Part shown: positions 25,117 to 33,947 of the stretch, one piece after another
Layout: the number at the start of each line of letters is the position of its first letter
Position numbering within the stretch: position 1 is the first letter of the stretch
NCBI GenBank assembly: GCA_029263015.1
Contig: JAJCYI010000214.1
Coordinates: forward strand, 1 to 35,979
Direction of reading: 5' to 3'
Source of the DNA: Saprospiraceae bacterium
GTDB lineage: Bacteria; Bacteroidota; Bacteroidia; Chitinophagales; Saprospiraceae
DNA: 35,979 nt
The notes under the pieces: generated by a model
The model's input: only the letters and a program-made list of their open reading frames with translations
What the model was told of the DNA's origin: nothing
The model's database searches: none
Position numbers and translations under genes: made by a program

Positions 25117-25124
25117 TATCTTTG
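25117..25124 (+). promoter_or_regulatory. Possible -7 box for the PorV/PorQ-like gene
   Basis: TATCTTTG matches TAnnTTTG, 28 bp before the ATG at 25153. It stands back to back with the uridine-kinase box, a compact divergent promoter. Confidence 0.45.
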
Positions 25125-25152
25125 AACCTTAACCTTTACAACTTCAAAACCA

Positions 25153-25962
25153 ATGAAATCCCTTTTACCCTTTTTCGCCATACTCTTTTACTTATCTGGA
25201 ACAGCCCAAAGCTTGATGGGCGCAAGGTCTTCTGGCATGGGAAGCTTAACCGCAGCCACAGAAGGTATAAATGGCTTGTTTGCAAACCAAGCAGCTTTAG
25301 CAAGTTTGGAATCAATTGCTTTTATTGGAGTCTCAGAGCAAAAAGTATTAATTAAAGGCCTCAATATTTCAGGGGTTGGCGTAGCACTCCCATCAAAATC
25401 GGGGACGTTTGGCCTGACATTCAGCAATTTTGGGTTTTCAGAATTCAGGCAACAAAAAGTGGGTCTCTCATATGCCAGAAAACTTTGGCAAAATATCTCT
25501 ATCGGTGCACAAGTAGATTATTTCCAGACACGCATACCTGAATACGGTTCAAACGGCACCTTAACTTTTGAGCTAGGATTGATGGCTGAACTGGCAGAAG
25601 GCTTGTTGATTGGAACCCATATCAGTAATCCTTATCAAATCGAAATCGCTCCCGATGACAACTTCCCTACTACTGTAAGGGTCGGTCTTATGTATTCAGT
25701 TTCAAATCGGGCGTCAGCTGGTTTTGAATTTGAGAAAGATGTTGATTTTCCGCTTCGAGTAAAATTTGGAGTGGAGTATTTACCCATAGAACGGTTGGCC
25801 CTAAGGACTGGATTTAGCTCGAACCCTGCTAATTTTCATCTTGGGTTTGGCATCTTGGTCGGCGGGAAATTTTCAATAGAAATGGCCACCAGGTACAATC
25901 AAGAACTTGGGATGACCCCAGTTGCTGGGTTTGTGTATTCGCTGAAGAGTTATGATTTATGA
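25153..25962 (+). CDS. PorV/PorQ-like outer-membrane beta-barrel protein
   Basis: A 269-residue protein with signal peptide MKSLLPFFAILFYLSGTAQS. The start of the mature part, MGARSSGMGSLTAATEGING, followed by LFANQAALAS, is the pattern of the PorV/PorQ/FadL-like barrels of Bacteroidota, with the NQAAL motif at the domain entry. Alternating beta strands with aromatic girdles continue to the end (FVYSLKSYDL). PorV shuttles T9SS cargo and PorQ relates to it; this one is shorter than PorV and the role is unproven. The T9SS cargo genes downstream on the same strand make a secretion link possible. The stop codon leads straight into a GAGTTGCT array. Confidence 0.75.
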   Translation: MKSLLPFFAILFYLSGTAQSLMGARSSGMGSLTAATEGINGLFANQAALASLESIAFIGVSEQKVLIKGLNISGVGVALPSKSGTFGLTFSNFGFSEFRQQKVGLSYARKLWQNISIGAQVDYFQTRIPEYGSNGTLTFELGLMAELAEGLLIGTHISNPYQIEIAPDDNFPTTVRVGLMYSVSNRASAGFEFEKDVDFPLRVKFGVEYLPIERLALRTGFSSNPANFHLGFGILVGGKFSIEMATRYNQELGMTPVAGFVYSLKSYDL

Positions 25963-25984
25963 GTTGCTGAGTTGCTGAGTTGCT
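25961..25984. repeat. GAGTTGCT octamer array beginning in the stop codon
   Basis: Three exact 8-bp units, beginning at the second base of the preceding TGA stop, then GAGTTTTGAG. Confidence 0.65.
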
Positions 25985-26048
25985 GAGTTTTGAGTTTGTT
26001 GCAGTGTTTGGAAATTATCCATTTTGGTTTTTGGAAACTGGTTCATCA

Positions 26049-26097
26049 ACTGCCCACTGCTTACTGCTTACTGCTTACTGCCTACTGCCTACTGCAA
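26049..26097. repeat. ACTGCYY heptamer array forming the 3' end of the 490-residue gene
   Basis: Seven consecutive 7-bp units, six ACTGCYY and a last ACTGCAA. The stop codon (26075-26077) and the last residues AVGSRQ of the minus-strand gene are written in the array. A three-unit relative occurs at 7782-7802. Confidence 0.75.
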
Positions 26098-27547
26098 GAT
26101 TGTCTAGTTTCCTTTCAATCCAGCTCTGGTTAAATATTGTTTCCGCTTCAGCTACCTTGCCTTGAAGTTTTTTGAAGTCCTGTAACCATTTTTCATGTTT
26201 TGTAAAGTCCTTGTTTAACTTTAGCCGGAACGCACTCCTTGTAAATTTCAACAAATTGTAATAGCCCTTTTTTTGAAAATCAGTCAGTGACCTGTTTCGC
26301 TTGAGGTATTGCCGGAAGGCGTCAGTCAATGCCAAAAGGGCTTCTTCTTCTTCGAGGTCATAATAGGTCCTCAGGAGCAAGGATTTTGCATCGAGGTTGT
26401 ACCGAAGGTCAGTATATTCAACTTGCACGAGCAATTCCAATACATCTTCATATCGTTTCAGGTGATAATAGAAAGCAGCCAGATTGTAGCTATATGCATT
26501 TTCCCTTACCCCCGGCTGCAAGCTACTGCGATAGTCCTCAATAAAGGATTTCACCCATTTATGTTCATTCAAGCGGAGGCCAGTAGTGACAATGTTTTTG
26601 AAATGCCACTCTGGTAAATACCCGTTTGCGATCAAAAGTCCCTGTTTCAATTGTGATTTATAAATGTCCAATAATTCCTTTAAAAAATCGCTGTTTCCAA
26701 CGTTGATCTGACCAATGCAAAAGTTTTGCAGGTAATTGTAAATGATTTGCAGTTCATTTTTTTGCAAGAACCTTTCTTGTTCAGTTACTATCTTTTTCAA
26801 AGAATCATATCCTTCCACACCGTTGGAGTTCAGCAGTTTGAATATGCGATAATAGATTTCAGTAGGATGGTTGGATGAAAAATCGAACGCTCCCGATTCA
26901 ATCAGTTCAAGGGATTTTACAAATAATGCTGAAGGTGTATATTCCCGCTTGAGGACTTTACTCCGTTGGAGCAATTCGCAAGCATCCTTTAGTTTTTCAG
27001 CAATATAATAAGCGTCAATAGCCACCTGCTTCGTTTCCAAAAAATGATGTCCATCTTTGGATAATCTCGTTGCCGCAGCGTCAAGCTCGGTGAATTGGTC
27101 GAGGAGAAAGAGGTTCTTTGCCGAAACGGAATTGTGGTTATCGTTCTGATTATTTACTCCGTTAATAATTTCCTTCCATTTACTATTTAATAAATCTAAA
27201 AAACCAAACTTCAATAAATGCTTGGTCAACAAACTTTTATTAGTCAATATCCCGTCAGATTTTGCTTGTTCAACCATGAAAAAATCCTCCAACAATCGCA
27301 ATGAATAAGTAAAAACAATAGCCAATTTTTTCTGGTCGTGTGGAATGGAGGGGTATAAGACTTGATAGACGGAATTCCTTTCACATTTCTTATCTGGGAA
27401 CTTTGGGTATATCTTTGAGAGATAGGCCACAAGGTTGACAACATCTTTGTGTTTGTTGAAATATGGAGAAGTTGCAAATTCACTGAAACGCGTCACCTGC
27501 TTTCGGTCGAGCAGCTTTAGCGTTTGGATCAATAAGTTGTTCTTCAT
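26075..27547 (-). CDS. Large uncharacterised helical protein
   Basis: A 490-residue protein with no signal peptide or membrane helix. It begins MKNNLLIQTLKLLDRKQVTRFSEFATSPYFN and is built almost entirely of predicted alpha helices, with many Leu and Phe at heptad-like spacing and tetratricopeptide-like segments (for example AYSYNLAAFYYHLKRYEDVL, about 354-373). No catalytic motif was seen. Similar long helical proteins are frequent in Saprospiraceae, from memory. I do not know a function. The final residues lie in the heptamer array, so the C-terminus probably extended by repeat growth or lost its old end. Confidence 0.72.
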   Translation of the reverse strand: MKNNLLIQTLKLLDRKQVTRFSEFATSPYFNKHKDVVNLVAYLSKIYPKFPDKKCERNSVYQVLYPSIPHDQKKLAIVFTYSLRLLEDFFMVEQAKSDGILTNKSLLTKHLLKFGFLDLLNSKWKEIINGVNNQNDNHNSVSAKNLFLLDQFTELDAAATRLSKDGHHFLETKQVAIDAYYIAEKLKDACELLQRSKVLKREYTPSALFVKSLELIESGAFDFSSNHPTEIYYRIFKLLNSNGVEGYDSLKKIVTEQERFLQKNELQIIYNYLQNFCIGQINVGNSDFLKELLDIYKSQLKQGLLIANGYLPEWHFKNIVTTGLRLNEHKWVKSFIEDYRSSLQPGVRENAYSYNLAAFYYHLKRYEDVLELLVQVEYTDLRYNLDAKSLLLRTYYDLEEEEALLALTDAFRQYLKRNRSLTDFQKKGYYNLLKFTRSAFRLKLNKDFTKHEKWLQDFKKLQGKVAEAETIFNQSWIERKLDNLAVGSRQ

Positions 27548-27756
27548 AGATTAATGAATTTTTTTTAGGATAAAATAAATATAAATTGAACAAAAAATCC
27601 AATAATCATACCTTGTTTGAACATTCTAAAGTACTGAATATCAATAATATGTGATAAATTTGACATTTATTGGACATAAAATAAATCCAAATAAAGATAA
27701 AAAAAGTACTTTTAGAAAGTTAAATAATCTAAGACTTTTGTAACATCAAAATTTAT

Positions 27757-30700
27757 ATGATTATGAACCGAAGATTTATTTATCTACTCAACGCCCTTTT
27801 CCTGACCTTTTTTTTGAATTCCATTCATGCTCAATGCGTCATTGATAATGTTGTTGCAGAGGCTGGTAACTGTGATGGCGGGGTGTTTTATGTCACCATC
27901 AACTTTAATTATGACAATGTCGGAAATGAAGGATTCAAGGTGCAAGGCAACGGAGGCAATTATGGTAATTTCAATTACAATGATTTACCAATAACTGTGG
28001 GCCCACTTGATGGTGATGGGGTTACTGTATATGAGTTCGTGGTGATAGACAACCAGTTCAACGATTGTAGTGCTTTTGATGCTGTAGGCCCAATAAACTG
28101 TGGCACTTGTGAACTCTTTGATCTTTCTTTAACTCCTGGAGATTGCAATAGTAATGGCAATTATAACTTGACCATAAATTTCGGGTATGAGAATCCTACT
28201 CATACTCATTTTGATGTAATTTATGACAATGAGGTAATCGGCTTTTTTGAATTAGCGGAGCTACCTATTACGATTGAGAATTTTGAAGATAATGGAGAAA
28301 ACACGCCTTTTATTCAAGTATGTATCAACGACAATCCCGACTGCTGTGTAAGCGACGAGTTTATTGCCCCAAATTGTGGGGGCGGTTGTGAAATTTGGGA
28401 TTTGCATTCCCCAAATTTTGAGTGCGATGGCGACAACTTGTTTATTGTTCTAGATTTCAACTACGCCAATGTGGGCAATGATGGCTTCTCAGTGGTTGGC
28501 AATGGGGTCAATTATGGGACCTTTTCTTATAATGATCTTCCAATCGTGCTCGGCCCTTTACCTGCAAACGGAACATTCTATGAGTTTATAGTGCAAGACT
28601 CCAACCACCCCGATTGCTCTGACTTTATTGAATACGGTGTGGTGGATTGTGGCAGTGGCGATTGCAATATTCATGACTTGGTTGTGGAAGTCGGGGACTG
28701 CAACAACGACGGTTCTTACAATTTATGGATTAATTTTGAACATAATAATGCTTCCAACGACCTGTTCGATGTCATTTACGAAAACCAAATAATCGGCACC
28801 TTCCACCTGAACGAACTACCGATTTGGATAGAACATTTTGTGGACAATGGCGAGCCTAACCAGGGTCTGTTGATTTGTATAAATGACAACCCCAATTGCT
28901 GCGAAGATGTCGGTTTTGAAGCACCAAATTGTGATGGGGCAGGAGATTGTGAGTTTTGGGACTTTTTTGCAGAAGCCCATCCTTGCGACGATGATGGCTT
29001 GTACATGCTCGATTTTGAATTCAATGCAGAAAACGTTGGTTCTGAGGGATTTTTCGTGATTGCGAATGGCGTGGACTACGGGCCTTTCGAGTACAATGAA
29101 TTGTTTTACACCATTGGCCCATTGCATGGAGGAGTTGTTTATGAAATATTGATCCAGGATGTGGCACATCCCGATTGCCATTATTGGAATGAGTTCGGAC
29201 CTATCTTTTGCGACGACAATTGCCATATTTACAACCTGACTGCGGAACTTTCCGATTGCGATGATGAGGGGCAGTTTTTTGTTTCCCTTGATTTTGATTT
29301 TGTTAATACTGGCAACGATGGTTTTAAGGTTGCCGGGAATGGAAATGTATATGGTTTTTTCGGTTACGATGACGTGCCCCTTATTTTGGGACCATTCGAA
29401 TCTGGAGCTTTTGATGCCATGGAATTTGTGGTAACAGACACACAACATCCTGATTGTGGTGATGCAGTTGAAATAATGGTGCCTGATTGTGATGGTAATA
29501 GTAATTGTTCAATATCAGAGATCGTGGCAGACGTTACTGATTGTTTTGACGATGGGACATTTTACGTGGTACTTGAGTTTGAGTATTCGAACACCAGCAA
29601 TATTGGATTCCGGGTCGATGGCAATGGCATCAACTATGGGCTGTTCGGTTATGATGAGCTGCCAGTTAGCATAGGACCGCTTGTCGGAAATGGGACCACT
29701 CCTTATGAATTTGTTGTGTCCGACCTCAACCACCCTGATTGTGCTGGTTTTGTTGAAGTAGGACTAATTGATTGTGATATTTCTGGCGATTGCGCTATCA
29801 CTGACTTGGTTGTTGATCCTGGAAGTTGTCACAATGATGGCACGTACAATCTCTGGTTAAATTTTGAGTATCAAAATTCCAATAACATCTATTTCGATGT
29901 CATTTACAATGGCCAAATAATAGATTATTTTCCATTAGCGAGCCTACCGGTAGTGATCTCCCATTTCCAGGGCGATGGTAACCCTGTGCAGGAAATCACG
30001 GTGTGCATCAACGATAATGATGATTGCTGTGCCACCGTTGAGTTTGATGACCCACAGTGCATGGGGCCTAATATTACCTGGCCAGGTGATGTTGATTTCA
30101 ATAATATTACCAACAATTTTGATCTTTTGAACTTGGGTGTTGCTTATTTGGCAGAAGGTCCTCCGAGGCCAATGGATGGTATTGACTGGCAAGAATTTGA
30201 TTCGCCCAATTGGGATATGGAATTTGCCAATAACCTTAATTTTAAACATGCGGACTGCAACGGCGACGGTATTGTGGACAAACAGGATATTCAAGCCATT
30301 GTGTTTAATTACAATAAGACGCATGGCGATGCCGCACCTCCTATTTTATTGGGTGGCGACGAGAATGACCCACCATTTTTTGCTGACTTGCCGAGTGCAG
30401 ATGTTCTCAGTCCTGGCAACCAGTTTTTCGCCCCAATCTTGTTGGGTATTGACGGTAATCCGGTCAATAATATTTATGGTATTGCTTTCACTTTGGAATT
30501 TGACCCAGAAGTGATCGACCCTTTAAGTATTGAATTGCAACTCGACGGGGGCTGGTTGGGTGTGCCCGATTTGGACTTGTTGACGCTGGATAAATCTTTT
30601 GCAGCATCAGGTAGGATAGAAGTAGCTTTGGTACGTTCAAACCAAAATGGCGTTTCTGGTTTTGGACAAATCTTAGGGTTCATTGGTATAATCGACAATA

Positions 30701-31059
30701 TTGCAGGAAAGGAAGAATTAAAGATCGAAATAACTAATGTTAAAGCCATTGAGGCCAATGAAACTTTGATCCCGCTCTACCGACCAGTCGAGATTGTTGA
30801 CTTTTCTGTTGGAACGAAAGAGGCGAGAACTGGTATCTTCAAAGTTTTCCCAAATCCTGCCTCGGATTACATTTTCCTGCAACATCCCAATTCGCTGCAA
30901 ATTAAATCTGTAGTGGTTAAAGATATGAATGGAAGGATATTGATGGTAGAATCAGCCAACGACCAAAAGTTGAACATCGATAAATTGCCAACAGGTGTTT
31001 TTGTCCTGGAAATTGAAACCAAAGATGGAATCTTTTTCGAGCGGGTGGTGAAAATTTAG
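27757..31059 (+). CDS. Giant repetitive surface protein with dockerin-like, cohesin-like and T9SS sorting modules
   Basis: A 1100-residue secreted protein. The signal peptide ends at HAQ (about residue 25); an ATG two codons in is an alternative start. Eight cysteine-bounded repeats of about 92 residues fill residues 27-768. They form two classes, A (GFxVxGNGxNYGxFxYNDLP) and B (FDVIYxNxIIGxFxLxxLP with an ICINDNPxCC end), in the order A-B-A-B-A-A-A-B. A dockerin-like calcium-loop pair follows (DVDFNNITNNFD near 778; DCNGDGIVDKQD at 833-844) with a long insert, then a cohesin-like domain (about 885-1010). The end is a type A T9SS tail (VFPNPASDYIF to VVKI). Export is through the outer membrane by T9SS. 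Ligand is unknown. Confidence 0.88.
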   Translation: MIMNRRFIYLLNALFLTFFLNSIHAQCVIDNVVAEAGNCDGGVFYVTINFNYDNVGNEGFKVQGNGGNYGNFNYNDLPITVGPLDGDGVTVYEFVVIDNQFNDCSAFDAVGPINCGTCELFDLSLTPGDCNSNGNYNLTINFGYENPTHTHFDVIYDNEVIGFFELAELPITIENFEDNGENTPFIQVCINDNPDCCVSDEFIAPNCGGGCEIWDLHSPNFECDGDNLFIVLDFNYANVGNDGFSVVGNGVNYGTFSYNDLPIVLGPLPANGTFYEFIVQDSNHPDCSDFIEYGVVDCGSGDCNIHDLVVEVGDCNNDGSYNLWINFEHNNASNDLFDVIYENQIIGTFHLNELPIWIEHFVDNGEPNQGLLICINDNPNCCEDVGFEAPNCDGAGDCEFWDFFAEAHPCDDDGLYMLDFEFNAENVGSEGFFVIANGVDYGPFEYNELFYTIGPLHGGVVYEILIQDVAHPDCHYWNEFGPIFCDDNCHIYNLTAELSDCDDEGQFFVSLDFDFVNTGNDGFKVAGNGNVYGFFGYDDVPLILGPFESGAFDAMEFVVTDTQHPDCGDAVEIMVPDCDGNSNCSISEIVADVTDCFDDGTFYVVLEFEYSNTSNIGFRVDGNGINYGLFGYDELPVSIGPLVGNGTTPYEFVVSDLNHPDCAGFVEVGLIDCDISGDCAITDLVVDPGSCHNDGTYNLWLNFEYQNSNNIYFDVIYNGQIIDYFPLASLPVVISHFQGDGNPVQEITVCINDNDDCCATVEFDDPQCMGPNITWPGDVDFNNITNNFDLLNLGVAYLAEGPPRPMDGIDWQEFDSPNWDMEFANNLNFKHADCNGDGIVDKQDIQAIVFNYNKTHGDAAPPILLGGDENDPPFFADLPSADVLSPGNQFFAPILLGIDGNPVNNIYGIAFTLEFDPEVIDPLSIELQLDGGWLGVPDLDLLTLDKSFAASGRIEVALVRSNQNGVSGFGQILGFIGIIDNIAGKEELKIEITNVKAIEANETLIPLYRPVEIVDFSVGTKEARTGIFKVFPNPASDYIFLQHPNSLQIKSVVVKDMNGRILMVESANDQKLNIDKLPTGVFVLEIETKDGIFFERVVKI
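27835..30060 (+). repeat. Eight tandem protein repeats of about 278 bp (A-B-A-B-A-A-A-B)
   Basis: Each repeat begins with C-x-I/L-x-D/E and ends at a Cys near the next. Class A carries GNDGF-type and NYGxF-type motifs and an HPDC end; class B carries FDVIY and a ICINDN-DCC end. DNA copies have diverged, so they are old or were shuffled, not recent duplications. Confidence 0.85.
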
Positions 31060-31087
31060 AATTTAAAACAAATTATAATTTCAATTC

Positions 31088-31119
31088 AAGAGCACAGGCT
31101 ACCGCCTGTGCTCTTTTTT
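31088..31119 (+). terminator. Intrinsic terminator after the giant surface protein gene
   Basis: AAGAGCACAGGC (31088-31099) pairs with GCCTGTGCTCTT (31104-31115) across TACC, followed by a T run. It lies 28 bp after the stop. Confidence 0.92.
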
Positions 31120-31125
31120 GTTAGG

Positions 31126-31184
31126 CAAATTCAGTACGGATCTCCTGATCCGTACTGAATTTGTGCGGATCTGGAGATCCGCAC
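31126..31184. repeat. Two tandem perfect palindromes after the terminator
   Basis: The first has a 17-bp perfect stem (31126-31142 with 31147-31163) and a TCCT loop. The second has a 10-bp perfect stem (31163-31172 with 31175-31184). The second starts on the last base of the first and both share a CGGATCT core, so they look like related REP-type units. The rest of the 257-bp gap to the next gene is unremarkable. Confidence 0.8.
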
Positions 31185-31316
31185 TACTATTTTTTTGCAA
31201 TAGAAATGACCAATGCCAGCTGAGATTGACAGATTTCGGCATCTGAGAAGCAGTCCATTCCGTTATTCATTATTATGGTTTAAATTACCGGATTGACAAC
31301 TTTTAACAGACAAGTT

Positions 31317-33788
31317 ATGGCAACTAAATTTACTATTCTACTCCTTTCGTTTTTTACTTATTTTCAAATCCAAGCAAATATTGTTGTTCCGTTTTGGGCG
31401 GAAGATTTCAGCGGAGACCAATTGCCGGCTAACTGGATGGCCGGAGATGTTAGCATGGATCCGTTGACCTGGCAGCATTGTAAAGATTTCAACGAATGCC
31501 CTCCAGTCTTATTCAATGATTTTGGAATTTTGCCGAACAGGCGTTTCCAGTCTTCCTCCATGTCCAATGGTTTTGCATATATCGATCCGTTTTCTCATGG
31601 TAATGCGACAGAATTTCACAGTAGTTTTTTGATGTCCAATGCAATTGATTGCAGCAACAAGCCCGAAGTGTTCTTGACATTCAGTACCATGATTATTGCT
31701 ACCAACAGTACGCCAGATACAGATGCAGTGGTCGAAGTGAGGCAGGGGGCTTTTGGCGATTGGGTTGTTTTTACTGTTTTTGAAAACCTTAACCAAGATT
31801 CTGTGGAAACCGATATTGAAGAAAGGATTCGTTCCTATAATGGTCAGCATATATGCTTGGATATCAGTTCAGTAGCTGCTGGACAAGAGGATGTTTTCAT
31901 CAGGTGGCGTTGGGACTGGGTCGGCACATCTGAATATTTTTGGTTGATAGATGATGTTAATTTGCTCGATGAAAACCCACTGAACGAAAGGGCAATCTGG
32001 GGAGATGTGCCCGAAGATGGTGATTTTGCTGGGGGGCTGAATGGGTGGACAGTGCCACAAACTATAAACTGTGTATGGGAGTGGGACGACAATGGCTTAG
32101 TTGATTTCCCTGACCCCAATGACCTTGCGGATGCTTATTCCTGTTCGTGTACCATTGGCGACGGATTAGCTGTCATCAATCCAACCTGTTCACAAGCCAA
32201 CACATATGGTGAATTAATTTCCCCCACTATTGACCTATCAAATTATACAGGGGACCACCGGCTTGGAATAACGTTCAGTCAATCTGGAGCGATCGGAAAT
32301 GGTTTTTCAAACGTATTACCAGTTACATCAGTGATGGTGAGCATTGATGGTGGCAATACATATCTCGATACCAGTTTTTTAAATCTCAACGAGCCGTTTG
32401 CTAAACCTTTTTGCAATAAAAAGTTGATCGTGTTGCCTGAAGATGCAATCGGTTCAGATCAGGTGCGAATAAAATTTGTCTTTGCAGGCAATACTTTCTT
32501 TTGGGCAATTGACGATGTCAGGATTGTAGAATTGTATGATTATGACCTAAAAATCAGCACTGATTATTATGCTGTTACACCAAGTTATTCTACTCCAATT
32601 GAATTGATAGAACCAATTGGATTTGCAGCGGAGGTACAGAATGTTGGAAACCTCGCCCATCAATTTGCAAAATTGAAACTTCAGGTGGAAAGGGACGACA
32701 CACATGAAATAGTTTATGCAGATACTGCCTTCTTAGATGAAATCCTTCCTGGCGAAACGACGGCTGAAGTTTATTTCCCAAATAAGTTTACACCACCTTC
32801 CGAACAAATGGCGTACACTTGTTATTACGAAGTAGAAGGGGATTTCATTGATGAAAACATGGCCAACAATGTAGTTGGTTATCAATTTAAAATAGGGGGC
32901 CAAGTCTGCTCAAAACAAATGGACAACGATGCGATTAACGGAGGATTCACCCCGATGGAAAATAACGTGAAATATGAAATCGGAAATTGTTTTTTCATTC
33001 CTACTGGCAGCAATGTCAATGCAGTCTCCATGAAGTTTGCGATGGCCAACGCTTTTCAACTTGCTCCAAGTGCCATCACATTAAGGGCAAATTTGTACAA
33101 ATGGGAAAAAGGTGGGTCATATGCTGATCAAAATGGTGACTTATTGGCCAATGAGTCGGAGTATGAGAAGGTTGGAGAAGGATTTTATGTGGTCGATGAT
33201 GAAACAGTTAGGCTGCGCGATGTGATTAGTGTCTCGTTTAACGAAGAAGTCAGCTTGGAGGACAGCACTTATTATTTTGTGACGATAGAATATTTTGCTC
33301 CAGCTGTTTGGCCAAACAACCAAGAAATCCCATTTTTCATATCAGCGAGCGAGGAGATCAATTACGCTGCCATGTTCGACCAAACTACGATGGAAGGGAA
33401 ACCGCAGTACATTTCCATGTTGAGGGTTGGAACAAGCTCTAATTTCCGAGTAAATGCATGGGGGATACTGCGGATTCCATTTGTTCAACTTGTTTTGGGC
33501 GAAAGCACATCTGCAAAAGAACTTCAATCAAACAATTTGCAATTCAAATTGTATCCAAATCCAACATCTGGAAATTTGACTATTCAGCTTCCAATTACCG
33601 CAATAAACCATAGTGTTGTTTTAGAAATTTATGATATTTGTGGCCGATTAGTAGAATACAGGCAAATTGCAGGCTCATTTGTCAGCCAATTACCAATAGA
33701 TGTCTCCCAGTTTAGCAACGGTCTATATACCTTGCGGGTCGTTTCGGAAGGTGGAATTGGCAACCAGTTTTTTATCAAAGTTGAATAA
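31317..33788 (+). CDS. T9SS-exported protein with two jelly-roll (choice-of-anchor J-like) domains
   Basis: An 823-residue protein. The ATG at 31317 was chosen over one eight codons upstream because it gives MATKFTILLLSFFTYFQIQA, a clean signal peptide. Domain 1 (about 22-195) starts VVPFWAEDFSGDQLPANWMA and ends FWLIDDVNLLDE. Domain 2 (about 205-385) ends FFWAIDDVRIVELYD; both match the MAM-like, choice-of-anchor J fold. A CARDB-like Ig domain (about 386-505) and an unassigned beta-rich region (about 510-735) follow. The tail YPNPTSGNLTIQLP... to FFIKVE is a type A T9SS sorting domain. Binding or adhesion is plausible; no catalytic motif was seen. Confidence 0.85.
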   Translation: MATKFTILLLSFFTYFQIQANIVVPFWAEDFSGDQLPANWMAGDVSMDPLTWQHCKDFNECPPVLFNDFGILPNRRFQSSSMSNGFAYIDPFSHGNATEFHSSFLMSNAIDCSNKPEVFLTFSTMIIATNSTPDTDAVVEVRQGAFGDWVVFTVFENLNQDSVETDIEERIRSYNGQHICLDISSVAAGQEDVFIRWRWDWVGTSEYFWLIDDVNLLDENPLNERAIWGDVPEDGDFAGGLNGWTVPQTINCVWEWDDNGLVDFPDPNDLADAYSCSCTIGDGLAVINPTCSQANTYGELISPTIDLSNYTGDHRLGITFSQSGAIGNGFSNVLPVTSVMVSIDGGNTYLDTSFLNLNEPFAKPFCNKKLIVLPEDAIGSDQVRIKFVFAGNTFFWAIDDVRIVELYDYDLKISTDYYAVTPSYSTPIELIEPIGFAAEVQNVGNLAHQFAKLKLQVERDDTHEIVYADTAFLDEILPGETTAEVYFPNKFTPPSEQMAYTCYYEVEGDFIDENMANNVVGYQFKIGGQVCSKQMDNDAINGGFTPMENNVKYEIGNCFFIPTGSNVNAVSMKFAMANAFQLAPSAITLRANLYKWEKGGSYADQNGDLLANESEYEKVGEGFYVVDDETVRLRDVISVSFNEEVSLEDSTYYFVTIEYFAPAVWPNNQEIPFFISASEEINYAAMFDQTTMEGKPQYISMLRVGTSSNFRVNAWGILRIPFVQLVLGESTSAKELQSNNLQFKLYPNPTSGNLTIQLPITAINHSVVLEIYDICGRLVEYRQIAGSFVSQLPIDVSQFSNGLYTLRVVSEGGIGNQFFIKVE

Positions 33789-33947
33789 AAATAGAATTTT
33801 GAAATTTTGTAACAACATTTATTTTTCGTCTCACCTCCTCAGCGTTTTTACCATTGGTTGGAGATCAAATAAGTTGTCAATAAATTTTCCATTCTGCACT
33901 TCATAATACTATTTAATAACCGTTTATTATTTTAACAAAATTTGAAT

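Noticed and set aside
28816-29448. A 210-codon minus-strand frame inside the giant repeat protein
   Set aside because: It mirrors the periodic repeats of the plus-strand gene; no signal peptide, domain or start context.
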